In this document: positions 36,631-45,691 of the stretch, one piece after another
How the letters are laid out: every line of letters starts with the position of its first letter
Numbering within the stretch: the stretch's first letter is position 1
From: Paenibacillus dendritiformis
GTDB lineage: Bacteria; Bacillota; Bacilli; Paenibacillales; Paenibacillaceae
Assembly (NCBI RefSeq): GCF_021654795.1
Contig: NZ_AP025344.1
Span: 6,253,501 to 6,317,500, forward strand
DNA: 64,000 bases
Reading direction: 5' to 3'
Program-made: the position numbers and the translations under genes
The notes under the pieces: generated by a model
Databases searched by the model: none
What the model was told of the DNA's origin: nothing
Seen by the model: only the letters and a program-made list of their open reading frames with translations

Positions 36631-37800
36631 TTATCCGATGCATAACCAATGTAGAGCTTCCGTTACCCGTTCGATATCTGCCTCCGTCGTATTCCAGCCG
36701 ACACTAATGCGAAGCGCGCCGGATTCCAACGTCCCCGCAGCCCGGTGGGCTGCAGGAGTGCAATGATATCCCGCCCTCGCCGCAATGCCGAACTCCCGAT
36801 CGAGGCGATAGGCCAAGACGGAACTATCGACGCGTTCGCTGACCAATGATACGATCCCCGTTCGCGGCTGGCCGAGTTCAGGTCCAAGGACACGCAGGCC
36901 TGGCAACCGCTCGATTGCTTCCATCAGCTTCTGTGCCAGTTTCCATTCCTTCATATACTTGGCCTCAACCGTCTCCTGCAGTACAAATTGTACCCCTGCC
37001 TCCAAACCAGCGATCCCGACCGTATTCGGCGTCCCCGCTTCATAACAATCCGGCCGCGTCGCAGGATGAACCGCTTCATCGGAAAAGCTTCCCGTTCCCC
37101 CCTGTACGAGGGGTTGGACATCGAGAGCCGGGTCAATATATAGCCCGCCGGTTCCCTGTGGCCCAAGCAGGCCTTTGTGGCCGGGAAAAGCAAGCATATC
37201 AATGCCAATCGCCGGCACCGAGATGGGCAGCAGACCCGCCGACTGGGCGGCATCCACAAGCAGCTTCGCGCCATAATCATGCGCAATGGCCGCAATCTCC
37301 CCTACCGGTTGGATGGAACCGAACAGATTGGAGCTATGATTGCAGATCACGAGCCGGGTATGAGGCTTCAAAGCCTGCCGAACGCGATGCAGATCGACCG
37401 TTCCGGCCGCATCCGGTTCGACATAAGTGACCTCAACCTGATGATGGTGCATCAACCACTCCAGCGGACGAGTAACCGAGTTATGCTCTACACCCGTTGC
37501 TACGACATGATCCCCCGGCCGGACGTAGCCATGAATAGCAGTGTTCAACGCCATCGTCGTATTGGCCATCCAGGCAATATCTACCGGGTTGGCCACCTGG
37601 AACAGCTTGGCCACCGCCATTCTCGCATGAAGAATGCGCTTGCCTGCCTTCACGGCCATGCGGTGTCCGCCTCTCCCCGGATTCCCTCCTTCTTCCAGCA
37701 TCGCGCGCTGCATCGCTTCCATGACGCATGCTGGCTTGGGCCACGAGGTGGCTGCATGATCCATATAAATGATCGGAGGCGCACCCGCTCTTCCGCCCAT
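36631..37800 (-). CDS. Class V aminotransferase, cysteine desulfurase family (EGD type)
   Basis: 389 residues. PLP enzyme of the NifS/CsdB fold: cofactor lysine in FPGHKGLLG (K209), VDAAQSAG before it, and GVEHNSV near residue 105. A cysteine in GYHCTPAAHR is the likely persulfide carrier. The EGD-type subgroup is often next to DUF3343 proteins. The ATG at 37800 is 5 nt from AGGTGG; a GTG at 37809 is also possible and adds three residues. Whether it serves sulfur or selenium transfer is not decided by sequence. Confidence 0.9.
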   Translation of the reverse strand: MGGRAGAPPIIYMDHAATSWPKPACVMEAMQRAMLEEGGNPGRGGHRMAVKAGKRILHARMAVAKLFQVANPVDIAWMANTTMALNTAIHGYVRPGDHVVATGVEHNSVTRPLEWLMHHHQVEVTYVEPDAAGTVDLHRVRQALKPHTRLVICNHSSNLFGSIQPVGEIAAIAHDYGAKLLVDAAQSAGLLPISVPAIGIDMLAFPGHKGLLGPQGTGGLYIDPALDVQPLVQGGTGSFSDEAVHPATRPDCYEAGTPNTVGIAGLEAGVQFVLQETVEAKYMKEWKLAQKLMEAIERLPGLRVLGPELGQPRTGIVSLVSERVDSSVLAYRLDREFGIAARAGYHCTPAAHRAAGTLESGALRISVGWNTTEADIERVTEALHWLCIG

Positions 37801-38017
37801 CTCATCCACCTCATTCTATCTATAACTTTACCTTATCCCGGCATCGACAAATAGAACATTTTTGTAACCTTTTCTATCCCAATATATCCCTGGAAACCAG
37901 CCGTTTCAGACCGGAATCTTCGCGGAAATTGGTTCTCAAAACAGAAAAAAACTGGCATTCTTAGTTTAATCCTTTGGGCTTAGGATGACAACCAAGTGTC
38001 CAGCTTTTTTGCAAAAA

Positions 38018-38872
38018 TTATTTGGAAGAAACGGTCTGCAGCATTTCCAGCAGCCGTTCCAGATCCTGCTTGCTGAAATACGCAATCTCAATTTTTCCTT
38101 TGTCTTTATTTTGCTTAATCCGGACCGTGGTGCGGAATTGCTCGCGCAGGCTCTCCTCTACTTCATGCAAATATGGGTCATGGCGAACAGCCTTCGGTTT
38201 GTCTGCCGGTTTGTTTTTTTGGTGAAGCTGCTGTATCGCTTCTTCCAGTTGTCTGACGCTCCAGCCTTGATCGATCGTCGATTTCGCAAGCTGCTTCACT
38301 TTCGTTGTATCTTTTACGCCTACGATAGCGCGTGCATGTCCCATCGATAGTGTTCCACGTGAAACATATTCCTTTACTTCTTCCGGAAGTTGAAGCAATC
38401 TCAGGAAATTGGCTATATGCGATCGTGATTTGCCGACCTTTACAGACAGTTCCTCTTGCGTAAGCGAGAACTGATCCATAAGACCTTGATAAGCGAGCGC
38501 AAGCTCGATCGCATTCAGGTTTTCCCGCTGCAGGTTCTCAATGAGAGCAATTTCCATCACTTGCTGATCGGAAAAGCTGCGAATGACCGCCGGTACCGTT
38601 GGCAGCCCAAGCAATTGCGAAGCCCGGTAACGGCGCTCCCCTGCAATGATTTCGTATCCTTTGACGACGCTCCGGACAATAATCGGTTGAATGACACCAT
38701 GCTGCTTAATCGACTCGGCCAACTCCTGAATCGACTGTTCATCGAAATTTTTACGCGGCTGATAAGGATTCGGACGCAATTGCTGCAAGGACACTTCCGT
38801 AACCTTATCATCATCGTTCACGGATAAAGAAGGAATGAGCGCATCCAAGCCGCGTCCCAAACGCTTACTCAT
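38018..38872 (-). CDS. parB: Chromosome partitioning protein ParB (Spo0J)
   Basis: 284 residues: N-terminal CTPase/ParB domain with YQPRKNFDE, GERRYRAS and ENLQRENLN, a central HTH (EELSVKVGKSRSHIANFLRLLQLP) and a C-terminal dimerisation domain. It loads at parS, spreads as a CTP clamp and recruits SMC. It overlaps the parA end by 8 bp and contains a perfect parS. Confidence 0.97.
   Translation of the reverse strand: MSKRLGRGLDALIPSLSVNDDDKVTEVSLQQLRPNPYQPRKNFDEQSIQELAESIKQHGVIQPIIVRSVVKGYEIIAGERRYRASQLLGLPTVPAVIRSFSDQQVMEIALIENLQRENLNAIELALAYQGLMDQFSLTQEELSVKVGKSRSHIANFLRLLQLPEEVKEYVSRGTLSMGHARAIVGVKDTTKVKQLAKSTIDQGWSVRQLEEAIQQLHQKNKPADKPKAVRHDPYLHEVEESLREQFRTTVRIKQNKDKGKIEIAYFSKQDLERLLEMLQTVSSK
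38351..38366. promoter_or_regulatory. parS: parS site inside parB
   Basis: TGTTCCACGTGAAACA matches the consensus TGTTNCACGTGAAACA at every defined position. B. subtilis also has a parS inside its parB (spo0J). Confidence 0.95.
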
Positions 38873-39626
38873 ATGAAATCACTTCCTTCGCAAGTTCCAA
38901 ATATACCTCGGCGCCTTTCGATTTCGGATCATAAGTCATAATCGACTGTCCATGCGACGGCGCTTCGCTCAGACGGATATTCCGAGGAATGATCGTTTGA
39001 TACACTTTTTGTTGAAAATACTTTTTCACTTCTTCGATGACTTGAATGCCCAGGTTCGTACGCGCATCCAGCATCGTGAGCAGAACGCCCTCGATTTGCA
39101 GGGATGTATTGAGATGTTTTTGCACCAGTCTTACCGTATTGAGCAATTGGCTTAAGCCTTCCAAGGCATAGTACTCGCATTGAATCGGAATAATGACGGA
39201 ATGAGAAGCCGTCAGCGAATTAATTGTTAAAATCCCTAAAGACGGCGGACAATCAATCAAAATATAATCATACTGATGGGCCACAAGCTGTAAGGACTTC
39301 TTCAACCGGACTTCCCGTGAAATCGTCGGCACCAGCTCAATCTCGGCCCCCGCCAGTTGAATCGTAGCCGGGATAATATGTAATCCTTCGACCATCGTGG
39401 GAACGATCGCATCTTTGGGATGGACGTCATTAATGATGACATCATAAATGCAGTTGGCTACATCTGCTTTATTGATCCCTACTCCGCTTGTCGTATTGCC
39501 CTGCGGATCGATATCTACCAGTAATACCCGCTTGCCTAGCAACGCCAAACCCGCACCCAAATTCACCGTCGTCGTGGTCTTCCCGACGCCGCCTTTCTGG
39601 TTGGTAATGGCAATGACTTTAGCCAT
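38865..39626 (-). CDS. parA: Chromosome partitioning ATPase ParA (Soj)
   Basis: 253 residues with the deviant Walker A QKGGVGKTTT (about 10-19), LLVDIDPQGNTTSG and ILIDCPPSLGILT. It works with ParB in origin segregation and, in B. subtilis, controls DnaA. GAGGTGAAGAGGA precedes the ATG. Confidence 0.97.
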   Translation of the reverse strand: MAKVIAITNQKGGVGKTTTTVNLGAGLALLGKRVLLVDIDPQGNTTSGVGINKADVANCIYDVIINDVHPKDAIVPTMVEGLHIIPATIQLAGAEIELVPTISREVRLKKSLQLVAHQYDYILIDCPPSLGILTINSLTASHSVIIPIQCEYYALEGLSQLLNTVRLVQKHLNTSLQIEGVLLTMLDARTNLGIQVIEEVKKYFQQKVYQTIIPRNIRLSEAPSHGQSIMTYDPKSKGAEVYLELAKEVISYE

Positions 39627-39701
39627 TCCTCTTCACCTCAATGTTGATTCTTTCTGCCTGCTCGAGCTGCATCGAGAACTTGAATTGCTTTCCTGTGCAA
39701 T

Positions 39702-39731
39702 AAAAAGAGCGGCGTCTTGGCTGCCGCCCTA
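39702..39731 (-). terminator. Terminator of noc
   Basis: GCGGC and GCCGC pair within GGGCGGC..GCCGCTC, followed by TTTTTA on the minus strand. Confidence 0.65.
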
Positions 39732-39821
39732 ACGTTCCGTCATCAGAACAACACCAACGTCTTCATCCGATTCTAAGCAACGGTAGACATGCAGCACATT
39801 ATTGGACTTCAAGACGCGATT

Positions 39822-40637
39822 TTATCGTTTCGGAATTTTAATCACAATCTCGTAATGATCCTCGTGATCCGTTTCATTCGTTTTAATCTTCAGGCCGGAT
39901 CCGGATACCATATCAATCGACTGGCGAATCGTGTTCAAGGCCAAACGCACATCTTTCGTGAACGAAATGCGTTTCGTCTTTTTGGCCTTATTGACTTCTT
40001 TATAGAAAGCGACTCTCGCTTCCGTCTGCTTCACATTCAGTTCTTTCGTAATAATCTCATTCAACAACTTGAGCTGCCATTCTTCCGAATCGAGACCCAA
40101 CAGTGCCCGGGCATGACGTTCCGTCAGCTTGCGTTCCATCAGAGCTGTCTTGACTGCTTCCGGAAGTTGAAGCAACCGAATCTTGTTGGCTATCGTCGAT
40201 TGGCTTTTGCCTAATCGCTGCGCCAAGCTTTCTTGTGTCAGATCATGGAGATCGATCAGCTTCTGATAAGCAACCGCTTCCTCGATGGCGGTCAACCCTT
40301 CACGCTGCAAATTCTCAATGAGGGCAATCGACGCCGCTTGAGAATCGTTAATTTCTCGAATGATCCCCGGGATGGTGTCCATGCCTAGCTTTTTCACGGC
40401 CCGCCAACGCCGCTCCCCGGCAATAATCTCATACTTGCCGTTGCGCTGCCGAACCACGATGGGCTGAATCACACCATGAGTCTTAATCGTCTGACACAAT
40501 TCATCAATTCGTTCATCATCAAAAATGGTGCGCGGCTGATAAGGACTGGTGACGATCTCGTTCACCGGAAGCTGCTTCACCTCATCCAGCGCTTCCCGCT
40601 CTGCAAAACCGAATAACCGAGACAGTTGTTCTTTCAT
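39822..40637 (-). CDS. noc: Nucleoid occlusion protein Noc
   Basis: 271 residues, a ParB paralogue: YQPRTIFDDERIDEL, GERRWRAVKKLG, IENLQREGLTAIEEA and an HTH LAQRLGKSQSTIANKIRLLQLP. It binds its own sites and the membrane to block septation over the nucleoid. The ATG at 40637 fits the usual MKEQ start; a GTG at 40652 is in frame but poorly spaced. Adjacent to parA-parB as in B. subtilis. Confidence 0.95.
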   Translation of the reverse strand: MKEQLSRLFGFAEREALDEVKQLPVNEIVTSPYQPRTIFDDERIDELCQTIKTHGVIQPIVVRQRNGKYEIIAGERRWRAVKKLGMDTIPGIIREINDSQAASIALIENLQREGLTAIEEAVAYQKLIDLHDLTQESLAQRLGKSQSTIANKIRLLQLPEAVKTALMERKLTERHARALLGLDSEEWQLKLLNEIITKELNVKQTEARVAFYKEVNKAKKTKRISFTKDVRLALNTIRQSIDMVSGSGLKIKTNETDHEDHYEIVIKIPKR

Positions 40638-41015
40638 ATCCGATAATACCACCTAACTTCAAAATAATGCCAGACACTTGAAGAAGCGGCAGTTGCTCTG
40701 CTCCATCGGATTGTATAATCCGTGATCCATACCTACATGAAAAAGCCTACCCGTGCTATATCCATGCCGTTGCATGGGATACAGCTATCCTCTATTCCTA
40801 ACTATTCTCCAAGCAGGCACCTATTTCCTGCAAGGAGAGAACCTGAACAAAAAAATTGTTCCACGTGGAACAAATCACCAATTCCATTGGCACCCATTTC
40901 TGCTCTACTTTACATGATACCATGATGTTCCTGCGTTTCATAGATATTCTCGGAACTGATCTGATAATGGATTATCCATATAGGAACGATGAAACTTTGC
41001 TGTGTCCGTTACGTC
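40638..41015. other. Intergenic region upstream of noc
   Basis: About 380 bp with no supported gene. Its only clear feature is the palindromic parS-like site at 40857-40872. Confidence 0.5.
40857..40872. promoter_or_regulatory. parS: Palindromic parS-like site
   Basis: TGTTCCACGTGGAACA is a perfect 16-bp palindrome and differs from the parS consensus at one position (G for A at position 12). It lies upstream of noc and 2.5 kb from the consensus parS in parB. Binding by ParB is inferred. Confidence 0.72.
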
Positions 41016-41041
41016 AAAAAACGGCCTACGTACACAGGCCG
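41016..41041 (-). terminator. Terminator of the lipoprotein pseudogene
   Basis: CGGCCT (41041-41036) pairs with AGGCCG (41027-41022), followed by TTTTTTG on the minus strand. Confidence 0.75.
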
Positions 41042-41042
41042 C

Positions 41043-41412
41043 TCATTTACATTTTCCCGATTTATCTCCGCGAATCTTTCCCTCGCAATATAGTTTATAG
41101 TAGGTGTTGTTACTCGCTTCTGCAGCAATCGCTTCTGTAACGGGAGTATCCTTTATCGAATATAGATTGGTTCCAACTGGGTATTTGTTTGAGAACGTAT
41201 CTTGATATGATTTCAAAAAAGATTCATTTTTCAACGGCGCCAATGTTTTCATCGATCTCCGTTACCATCTCTTCCGTGGCTTGGTACATATAACCTTTCC
41301 ATATGACCCCAATTATTTTCCATTCATTACTTGATGTCGATAGCTTCTCTTGAGAAGAACATCCTGAAACAAATAGGGACATTATAAAGGTCAAGAATAA
41401 AAAATAACGCAT
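41043..41412 (-). pseudogene. Frameshifted small lipoprotein gene
   Basis: The first frame (41412-41224) encodes a lipoprotein signal MRYFLFLTFIMSLFVSGCSS (lipobox VSGC) and 62 residues ending ENIGAVEK. The second frame resumes at once with NESFLKSYQDTFSNKYPVG and ends GKIRGDKSGKCK at 41043. Deleting one A in the A5 run (T5 at 41227-41231 on the plus strand) joins them as GAVENESF, giving a protein of about 120 residues. No family recognised. Either true decay or a sequencing error; neighbours are broken too. Confidence 0.72.
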
Positions 41413-41616
41413 GCGTATCCCTCCTGATTATGGAAACGGTTTAGTCCATCCAAATGTTGTAATAAATGATGATGGCTTAACGCTGGAGACCGAATCGAAC
41501 CTTACTCGCCTCGGTCTCATGATAGATAAAAATTCCATGACAAAACAGGTGAATACTCATCCTTGCGAATAGCCGAAGCTCACGGCATATTGGGTGGTAC
41601 ATTGAGCTTGGGTAAA

Positions 41617-41658
41617 TCATGACAGAGCCGCAAGACTACTCCTGCGGCTCTGTCATGA
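41617..41658. terminator. Long perfect inverted repeat
   Basis: TCATGACAGAGCCGCA (41617-41632) and TGCGGCTCTGTCATGA (41643-41658) form a perfect 16-bp stem with a 10-nt loop, 14 bp past the end of the gene fragment at 41672. T-runs are weak, so it may be a bidirectional terminator or a remnant. Confidence 0.6.
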
Positions 41659-41671
41659 TAATATATTATTC

Positions 41672-42198
41672 TTATTCTAGCAGCTTTCCTTCCCTCGCTT
41701 TCCTTAACAAATCATAATAATCCAATCCACAGACCATCACGGTTTCAAAGTACAAATATTTCATGTCATCTTCCTGTTCTTCTGGCGATTTTAACTTGAA
41801 CCAGTCTTCCTCCATCTCTTTTTCAGTAAAGACGTTAGACCTGTAGAAAGAAAGACCAACCTCTGTAAAGTCAAAAATAGATCCTAAATCGGGCTCACTT
41901 GTTCTTAGATATGACGTTATTTTATCCATCATTTCGATTAAATCTTCTGCCTTTGTATTAAAGACATCGATTTCATAACATATAAAGTTTGCGTATTTTT
42001 TAAATCTCGTACTACTTGCAGTGCTATCAATTTTTCGTTCTCATCATATTCAGGGATAATATAACTTTCAAAATGGCGTTGTTCTTCATCATTGTACTCA
42101 CGAATATATTTTTGGATACACCAATTTACTTCATCTCTGGTCATCCCCAGCTTAACCGTTCCGATACTACGACCAGGTTCAATGATTATGTAGTCCAT
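41672..42198 (-). pseudogene. Frameshifted immunity-like hypothetical gene
   Basis: Frame one (42198-41938) starts MDYIIIEPGRSIGTVKLGMTRDEV after GGGTGAG and breaks after VVRDLK. The other frame continues as KYANFICYEIDVFNTKAEDL and runs through the 86-codon part ending REGKLLE at 41672. Restoring one A in the A6 run (T6 at 41996-42001) joins them into about 175 residues. The acidic YEIDVFNTKAEDL..TEVGLSFYRSNVF pattern resembles proteins I associate with polymorphic-toxin immunity clusters, but that is recollection, not proof. Confidence 0.68.
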
Positions 42199-42619
42199 AG
42201 TAACTCACCCACAATTGAAACTTTTTCAGATTCAATATCTATTTTGACTGCCCTAACGTTTATACTTGTGTGTTTCAGCTTAGCCATAAGACCCTTTTAA
42301 TAAGCCCTTTTTTCTGAATTTCTACTAAGTATTCATCTAACTCTTGGCTGAGGTTTACTACATATACATCAGTAAGATTTTTTCCCTCTAGAACTGCCTT
42401 TTCCATTTTTATTCTGGTTTTTTCAATTTTGCAAATTAGCTCTTCATCTTCTTTACTAATTTCATAAAGTATAGACACGCTTTTCACGAGACAAGCGACG
42501 GCTTCGTTATGTAAGCCGATCATATTTAAAAACTTCCCCTTATTCATAAAATAATACGCATGACCGGTCTTAATTATAGGATTTGATAGATCAGATCCAA
42601 TGAATTCATTTTCACATTC

Positions 42620-44170
42620 GAATCAATTTCATAAATCGAAAGTCTTGCTATGACTGGGTTTTTAAGGTACAGAAAAAGGAGTACCTCCCCAAATCTCGAA
42701 TAAGTAAAGTATCCACACAATACCCAAAGAGATGAGGCGAACTCCCTATGCCCTATATTCGACATGAGAGCTTATTTACCCTGCAAGAGCTTTATGAGAT
42801 GGAACAAAAAGATCGTTTTCGTGAGATTTTTTCTACAATCGACATCACTCCGATCTTGCGTTTGGTCAGGAAAACATCTTTTTATGGTGCCCCCATTGAA
42901 GTGAATTATAGGGCGATGGTCTATTCCTTGATTGTTAGAATCGTTGAACGTATTCCTACGATTAAAGATTTAATAAAGAGACTTCAACATGACATCTTAT
43001 TCCGCATGGATTGTGGCTTTATGCTTTCAGAAGCGATTCCTTCGGCCTCTTCCTATTCCCGGTTGGTGCGCAAGATGAGCCAAAGCCATGCACTGGAGGA
43101 CATGCAAGAGCAGTTACTCGAACAAGCCATGGCAGAAGGATTCATTACAGACGATACGGTTGCAATCGATGCGACCCATATCGAAGCTCGGGATCAGGCA
43201 CCTGCGAAGCAAGAAAAGGAAAAACCTGAGCCAAAAAAGCGTGGGCGAAAAACAAAAGCCGAACGTGAAGCTTGGCTCAAACAAAAGCAAGAAGAAGAGG
43301 AACAAAAACCAATCTTCGAAAAAGAAATTGCCGCTCAATTAAATGAATCATTCCATGTTTTGCGAGATCAAATGCCTCTTGATCCGCAGTGGGGAGTCAA
43401 GAAAAATAGTGATGGAAAAAATGTCTTTTGGTATGGCTATAAAGGTCATCTTGCCATTGGAACGCAGAGTCAGTATATCCTCGGAGCCTTGCTCTCTTCC
43501 GGAAGCTTGAATGACGGTAAAGCGGCCATTCCACTCCTAAAAGGGGTTGCTTCACAGCATCCGAATTTCAGTTTCAAGTACGCAACCATGGATGCTGGAT
43601 ACGATTATGAACCTATATACAAGCAAGTTCGAGAAGCAGAGGCACATGCTGTAATTGCGTATAACCGTCGCCGAGAACCAGAACACGACGGATTTGACGA
43701 ACACTTCGCCCCAACCTGTGTAAGGGAGCATTCTTATCGTTATGACAGCTACGATTCAAAATATGGAACACTCAAATATGTTCGACCGAAAGAATGCGAA
43801 AGCTGTCCATTGGCGCATGATTCACTTTGCCAGAAAGTCTATAAAATGAAGATAACAACTGATCTTAGAAAATATACCGCCCCGGCCAGAGGCTCAAAGC
43901 ATTGGAAAGAAATCGCTAAGAGACGTTCTGCAGTCGAAAGAGTGAATGCTTACTTGAAGGAATTCTTCCAATTGAACAATGTGAGACACCGAACGGGTCA
44001 AAAAGCTAAGGTTCATTTTAACTTGGTTACTTTGGTTTACAATTGTATAAAATTAGCATGTGATCGTTTAAATCGTCAATTCCAAGAGCAAGCTGCATAA
44101 TTTTCAAAAAAGGAAATACTTTAATTCGGTTAATCTACAGTTTTGTAATTATGCATTATGAAATTGATTC
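42620..44170 (+). mobile_element. Insertion sequence, IS1182-like, 1551 bp
   Basis: 15-bp terminal inverted repeats: GAATCAATTTCATAA at 42620-42634 and TTATGAAATTGATTC at 44156-44170. Target duplication ATTC at 42616-42619 and 44171-44174. It carries one intact transposase and is inserted inside the regulator gene in opposite orientation. Its AT-rich coding style differs from the GC-rich host. Confidence 0.9.
42748..44100 (+). CDS. Transposase (DDE, IS1182/IS4-5 superfamily)
   Basis: 450 residues: an N-terminal DUF772-type DNA-binding part (MPYIRHESLFTLQELYEMEQ..NYRAMVYSLIVRI), a Lys/Glu-rich insert (about 150-195), and a DDE core with D in VAIDATHIEA, D in YATMDAGYDYEP and E in RRSAVERVNAYLKEF. 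Zn-type cysteines occur in ECESCPLAHDSLC. GAGGCG precedes the ATG. The frame is complete, so the element may still be active. Confidence 0.92.
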   Translation: MPYIRHESLFTLQELYEMEQKDRFREIFSTIDITPILRLVRKTSFYGAPIEVNYRAMVYSLIVRIVERIPTIKDLIKRLQHDILFRMDCGFMLSEAIPSASSYSRLVRKMSQSHALEDMQEQLLEQAMAEGFITDDTVAIDATHIEARDQAPAKQEKEKPEPKKRGRKTKAEREAWLKQKQEEEEQKPIFEKEIAAQLNESFHVLRDQMPLDPQWGVKKNSDGKNVFWYGYKGHLAIGTQSQYILGALLSSGSLNDGKAAIPLLKGVASQHPNFSFKYATMDAGYDYEPIYKQVREAEAHAVIAYNRRREPEHDGFDEHFAPTCVREHSYRYDSYDSKYGTLKYVRPKECESCPLAHDSLCQKVYKMKITTDLRKYTAPARGSKHWKEIAKRRSAVERVNAYLKEFFQLNNVRHRTGQKAKVHFNLVTLVYNCIKLACDRLNRQFQEQAA

Positions 44171-45302
44171 ATTCAAGTAACTTTTGTATAGAATCATGAT
44201 CGTGTTTAGAAAAATATATAGTAAGGAGTGAATTCACGATATTCATTTTATAAAAAGAAGTGTTTAGGCATTGCTGTAATTGCATAATTGCTAAATCTGT
44301 TTGTCCCTTTCGTTCATTAAGTTTAGCCGTCATAAAATCAACATTCTCTTTCACAAAAGGAAAGTCGAACAAACTGAATGCTTTCAAGTATTTCTCGGCT
44401 AACTCGTACTGTTCCTGATGAAAATAGGAAGAACAAATCATAAGTATAGAATAAGCCTTGAAACTGCTCTCTGTCTCATCCTCAATGACAATTCGCTTGC
44501 ACAATTCGATAGATTCGGGATATCTTCGCAAGTGATAGGCATGGACACCCAACTTGTAGTATAAGGTGATTCGGTTTTCGATAGATAGGAATTCGGCATA
44601 TTTCAAAATGGATTTTCCCGAGCAAAACGTCTCTTCCAGCTTGCTGAAGTCATCTCGTTCAATCAAATACTTTTGAAGTAATCCTTGCGCAAGTTGTGGC
44701 AGCACGCCGTGGCTTCTGGCATAGGCTATGACCGTATCGAGCAAAGCAAGCTTTATTTCGGTATTGTCGGGAAACTGCTCTGCAGTTAGTAATATTTTCT
44801 TTGCTATTACATCGCTGTTTTCATCTTCCGATTCTAATAATAAATATGAGGCGATCTTGGCGCTTATAGATGCATTTTGATATGAAAAGGAGTCGTGGAG
44901 TAGTGCCAATAACGTATCTGATTGTGGCTTTGCAAACACGAGTGGTTCCAACAGTTCTTCAAGGGGAATCTCCAAAACTGATATAAGCGGCTGGATCGTA
45001 TTATAATCTGGGCGCTGAATTACTCCATTTTCAATCTTTGAAATGTTCCCTCTGCTCACTCCCGATAATTCAGCCAATTGTACCTGCGTCATCCCCCGTT
45101 CCTGGCGATAACGTTGAAGCAACTCCCCCAAGGTTAAGAACACCAGATTGACGGAACTCACACTTTCACTTCCTTATAATGGAATACAGTTATCTATACA
45201 TTACCATTTCATGATTGTTATGTAAATAATATTGAGATATAAGTAATGTAGTACAATTCATCAAAGAGATTTCGGGGAAATAATTCAAAAGGGGGTGAGC
45301 AT

Positions 45303-45453
45303 ATGGAATGGAAACATGTACGTGTCTTTCAGGAACGCCAAGTAACGATACCTCTGAAATTTTTCGAACAAGCAAGGAATTAAAGACGAAGTCGAATTTT
45401 GTCTCAAGGGAACTATCATCATTATACGCACCTCCGATCATCCACTCCCCTAA
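45303..45453 (+). pseudogene. Frameshifted AbrB/SpoVT-like DNA-binding protein
   Basis: ATG 45303 follows GGGGGTGA. The frame reads MEWKHVRVFQERQVTIPLKF, then FEQA, and stops at 45383. The next frame carries on GIKDEVEFCLKGTIIIIRTS and ends at 45453. Deleting one A in GCAAGG (45372-45377) joins them as FEQAGIKDEVEF, a typical swapped-hairpin AbrB start of about 49 residues. It is divergent from the XRE-TPR regulator and could have been its partner regulator. Confidence 0.65.
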
Positions 45454-45504
45454 TGCTGCCGTATCTCCCGTCATTCTAGTCATCTTCTCCACCAATCCTG
45501 CATG

Positions 45505-45680
45505 AATGCAGCATTTTCATTGGCACGAGTATGCGAAAATAGAATTGCTGCAAAACTACAGCAATTACCCTACGGTAAGGCGCAGATAGCGTTCAAAATG
45601 GCGAAATGATGCAGTTTTGCAGGATTTTATTGGAATTTAGCCTCTTGAGGCTCAAAATGCTGCGCCTGTGCAGCATTTTC
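45505..45680. repeat. Copy 2 of the modular intergenic repeat
   Basis: GAATTGCTGCAAAACTACA at 45542-45560 (identical to 6503-6521), GTTTTGCAGGATT at 45614-45626 and an inverted repeat AAAATGCTGC..GCAGCATTTT at 45654-45679. Same module order as at 6450-6640. Confidence 0.72.
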
Positions 45681-45691
45681 ATGTGCGTACC

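Larger units (their letters stand above)
42275..45161 (-). pseudogene. XRE-TPR (RRNPP-like) transcriptional regulator interrupted by an insertion sequence
   Basis: The 5' part (GTG 45161 after AAGGAAG, to 44171) encodes an XRE HTH (about 10-65, TLGELLQRYRQERGMTQVQLAEL) and TPR-like helices and now stops at KLLE on a TGA created by the element. The 3' part (42615-42275) continues CENEFIGSDLSNPIIKTG to KRVLWLS. Removing 42620-44170 and one 4-bp duplication gives KLLECENEF in frame and a 443-residue protein, the usual size for NprR/Rgg-like peptide-responsive regulators. The 33-codon frame at 42186-42287 overlaps its 3' end. Confidence 0.88.

Noticed and set aside
42574..42765. 63-codon minus-strand gene at the IS edge
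   Set aside because: It runs across the IS end into the flank; it is a chance frame over the insertion junction.
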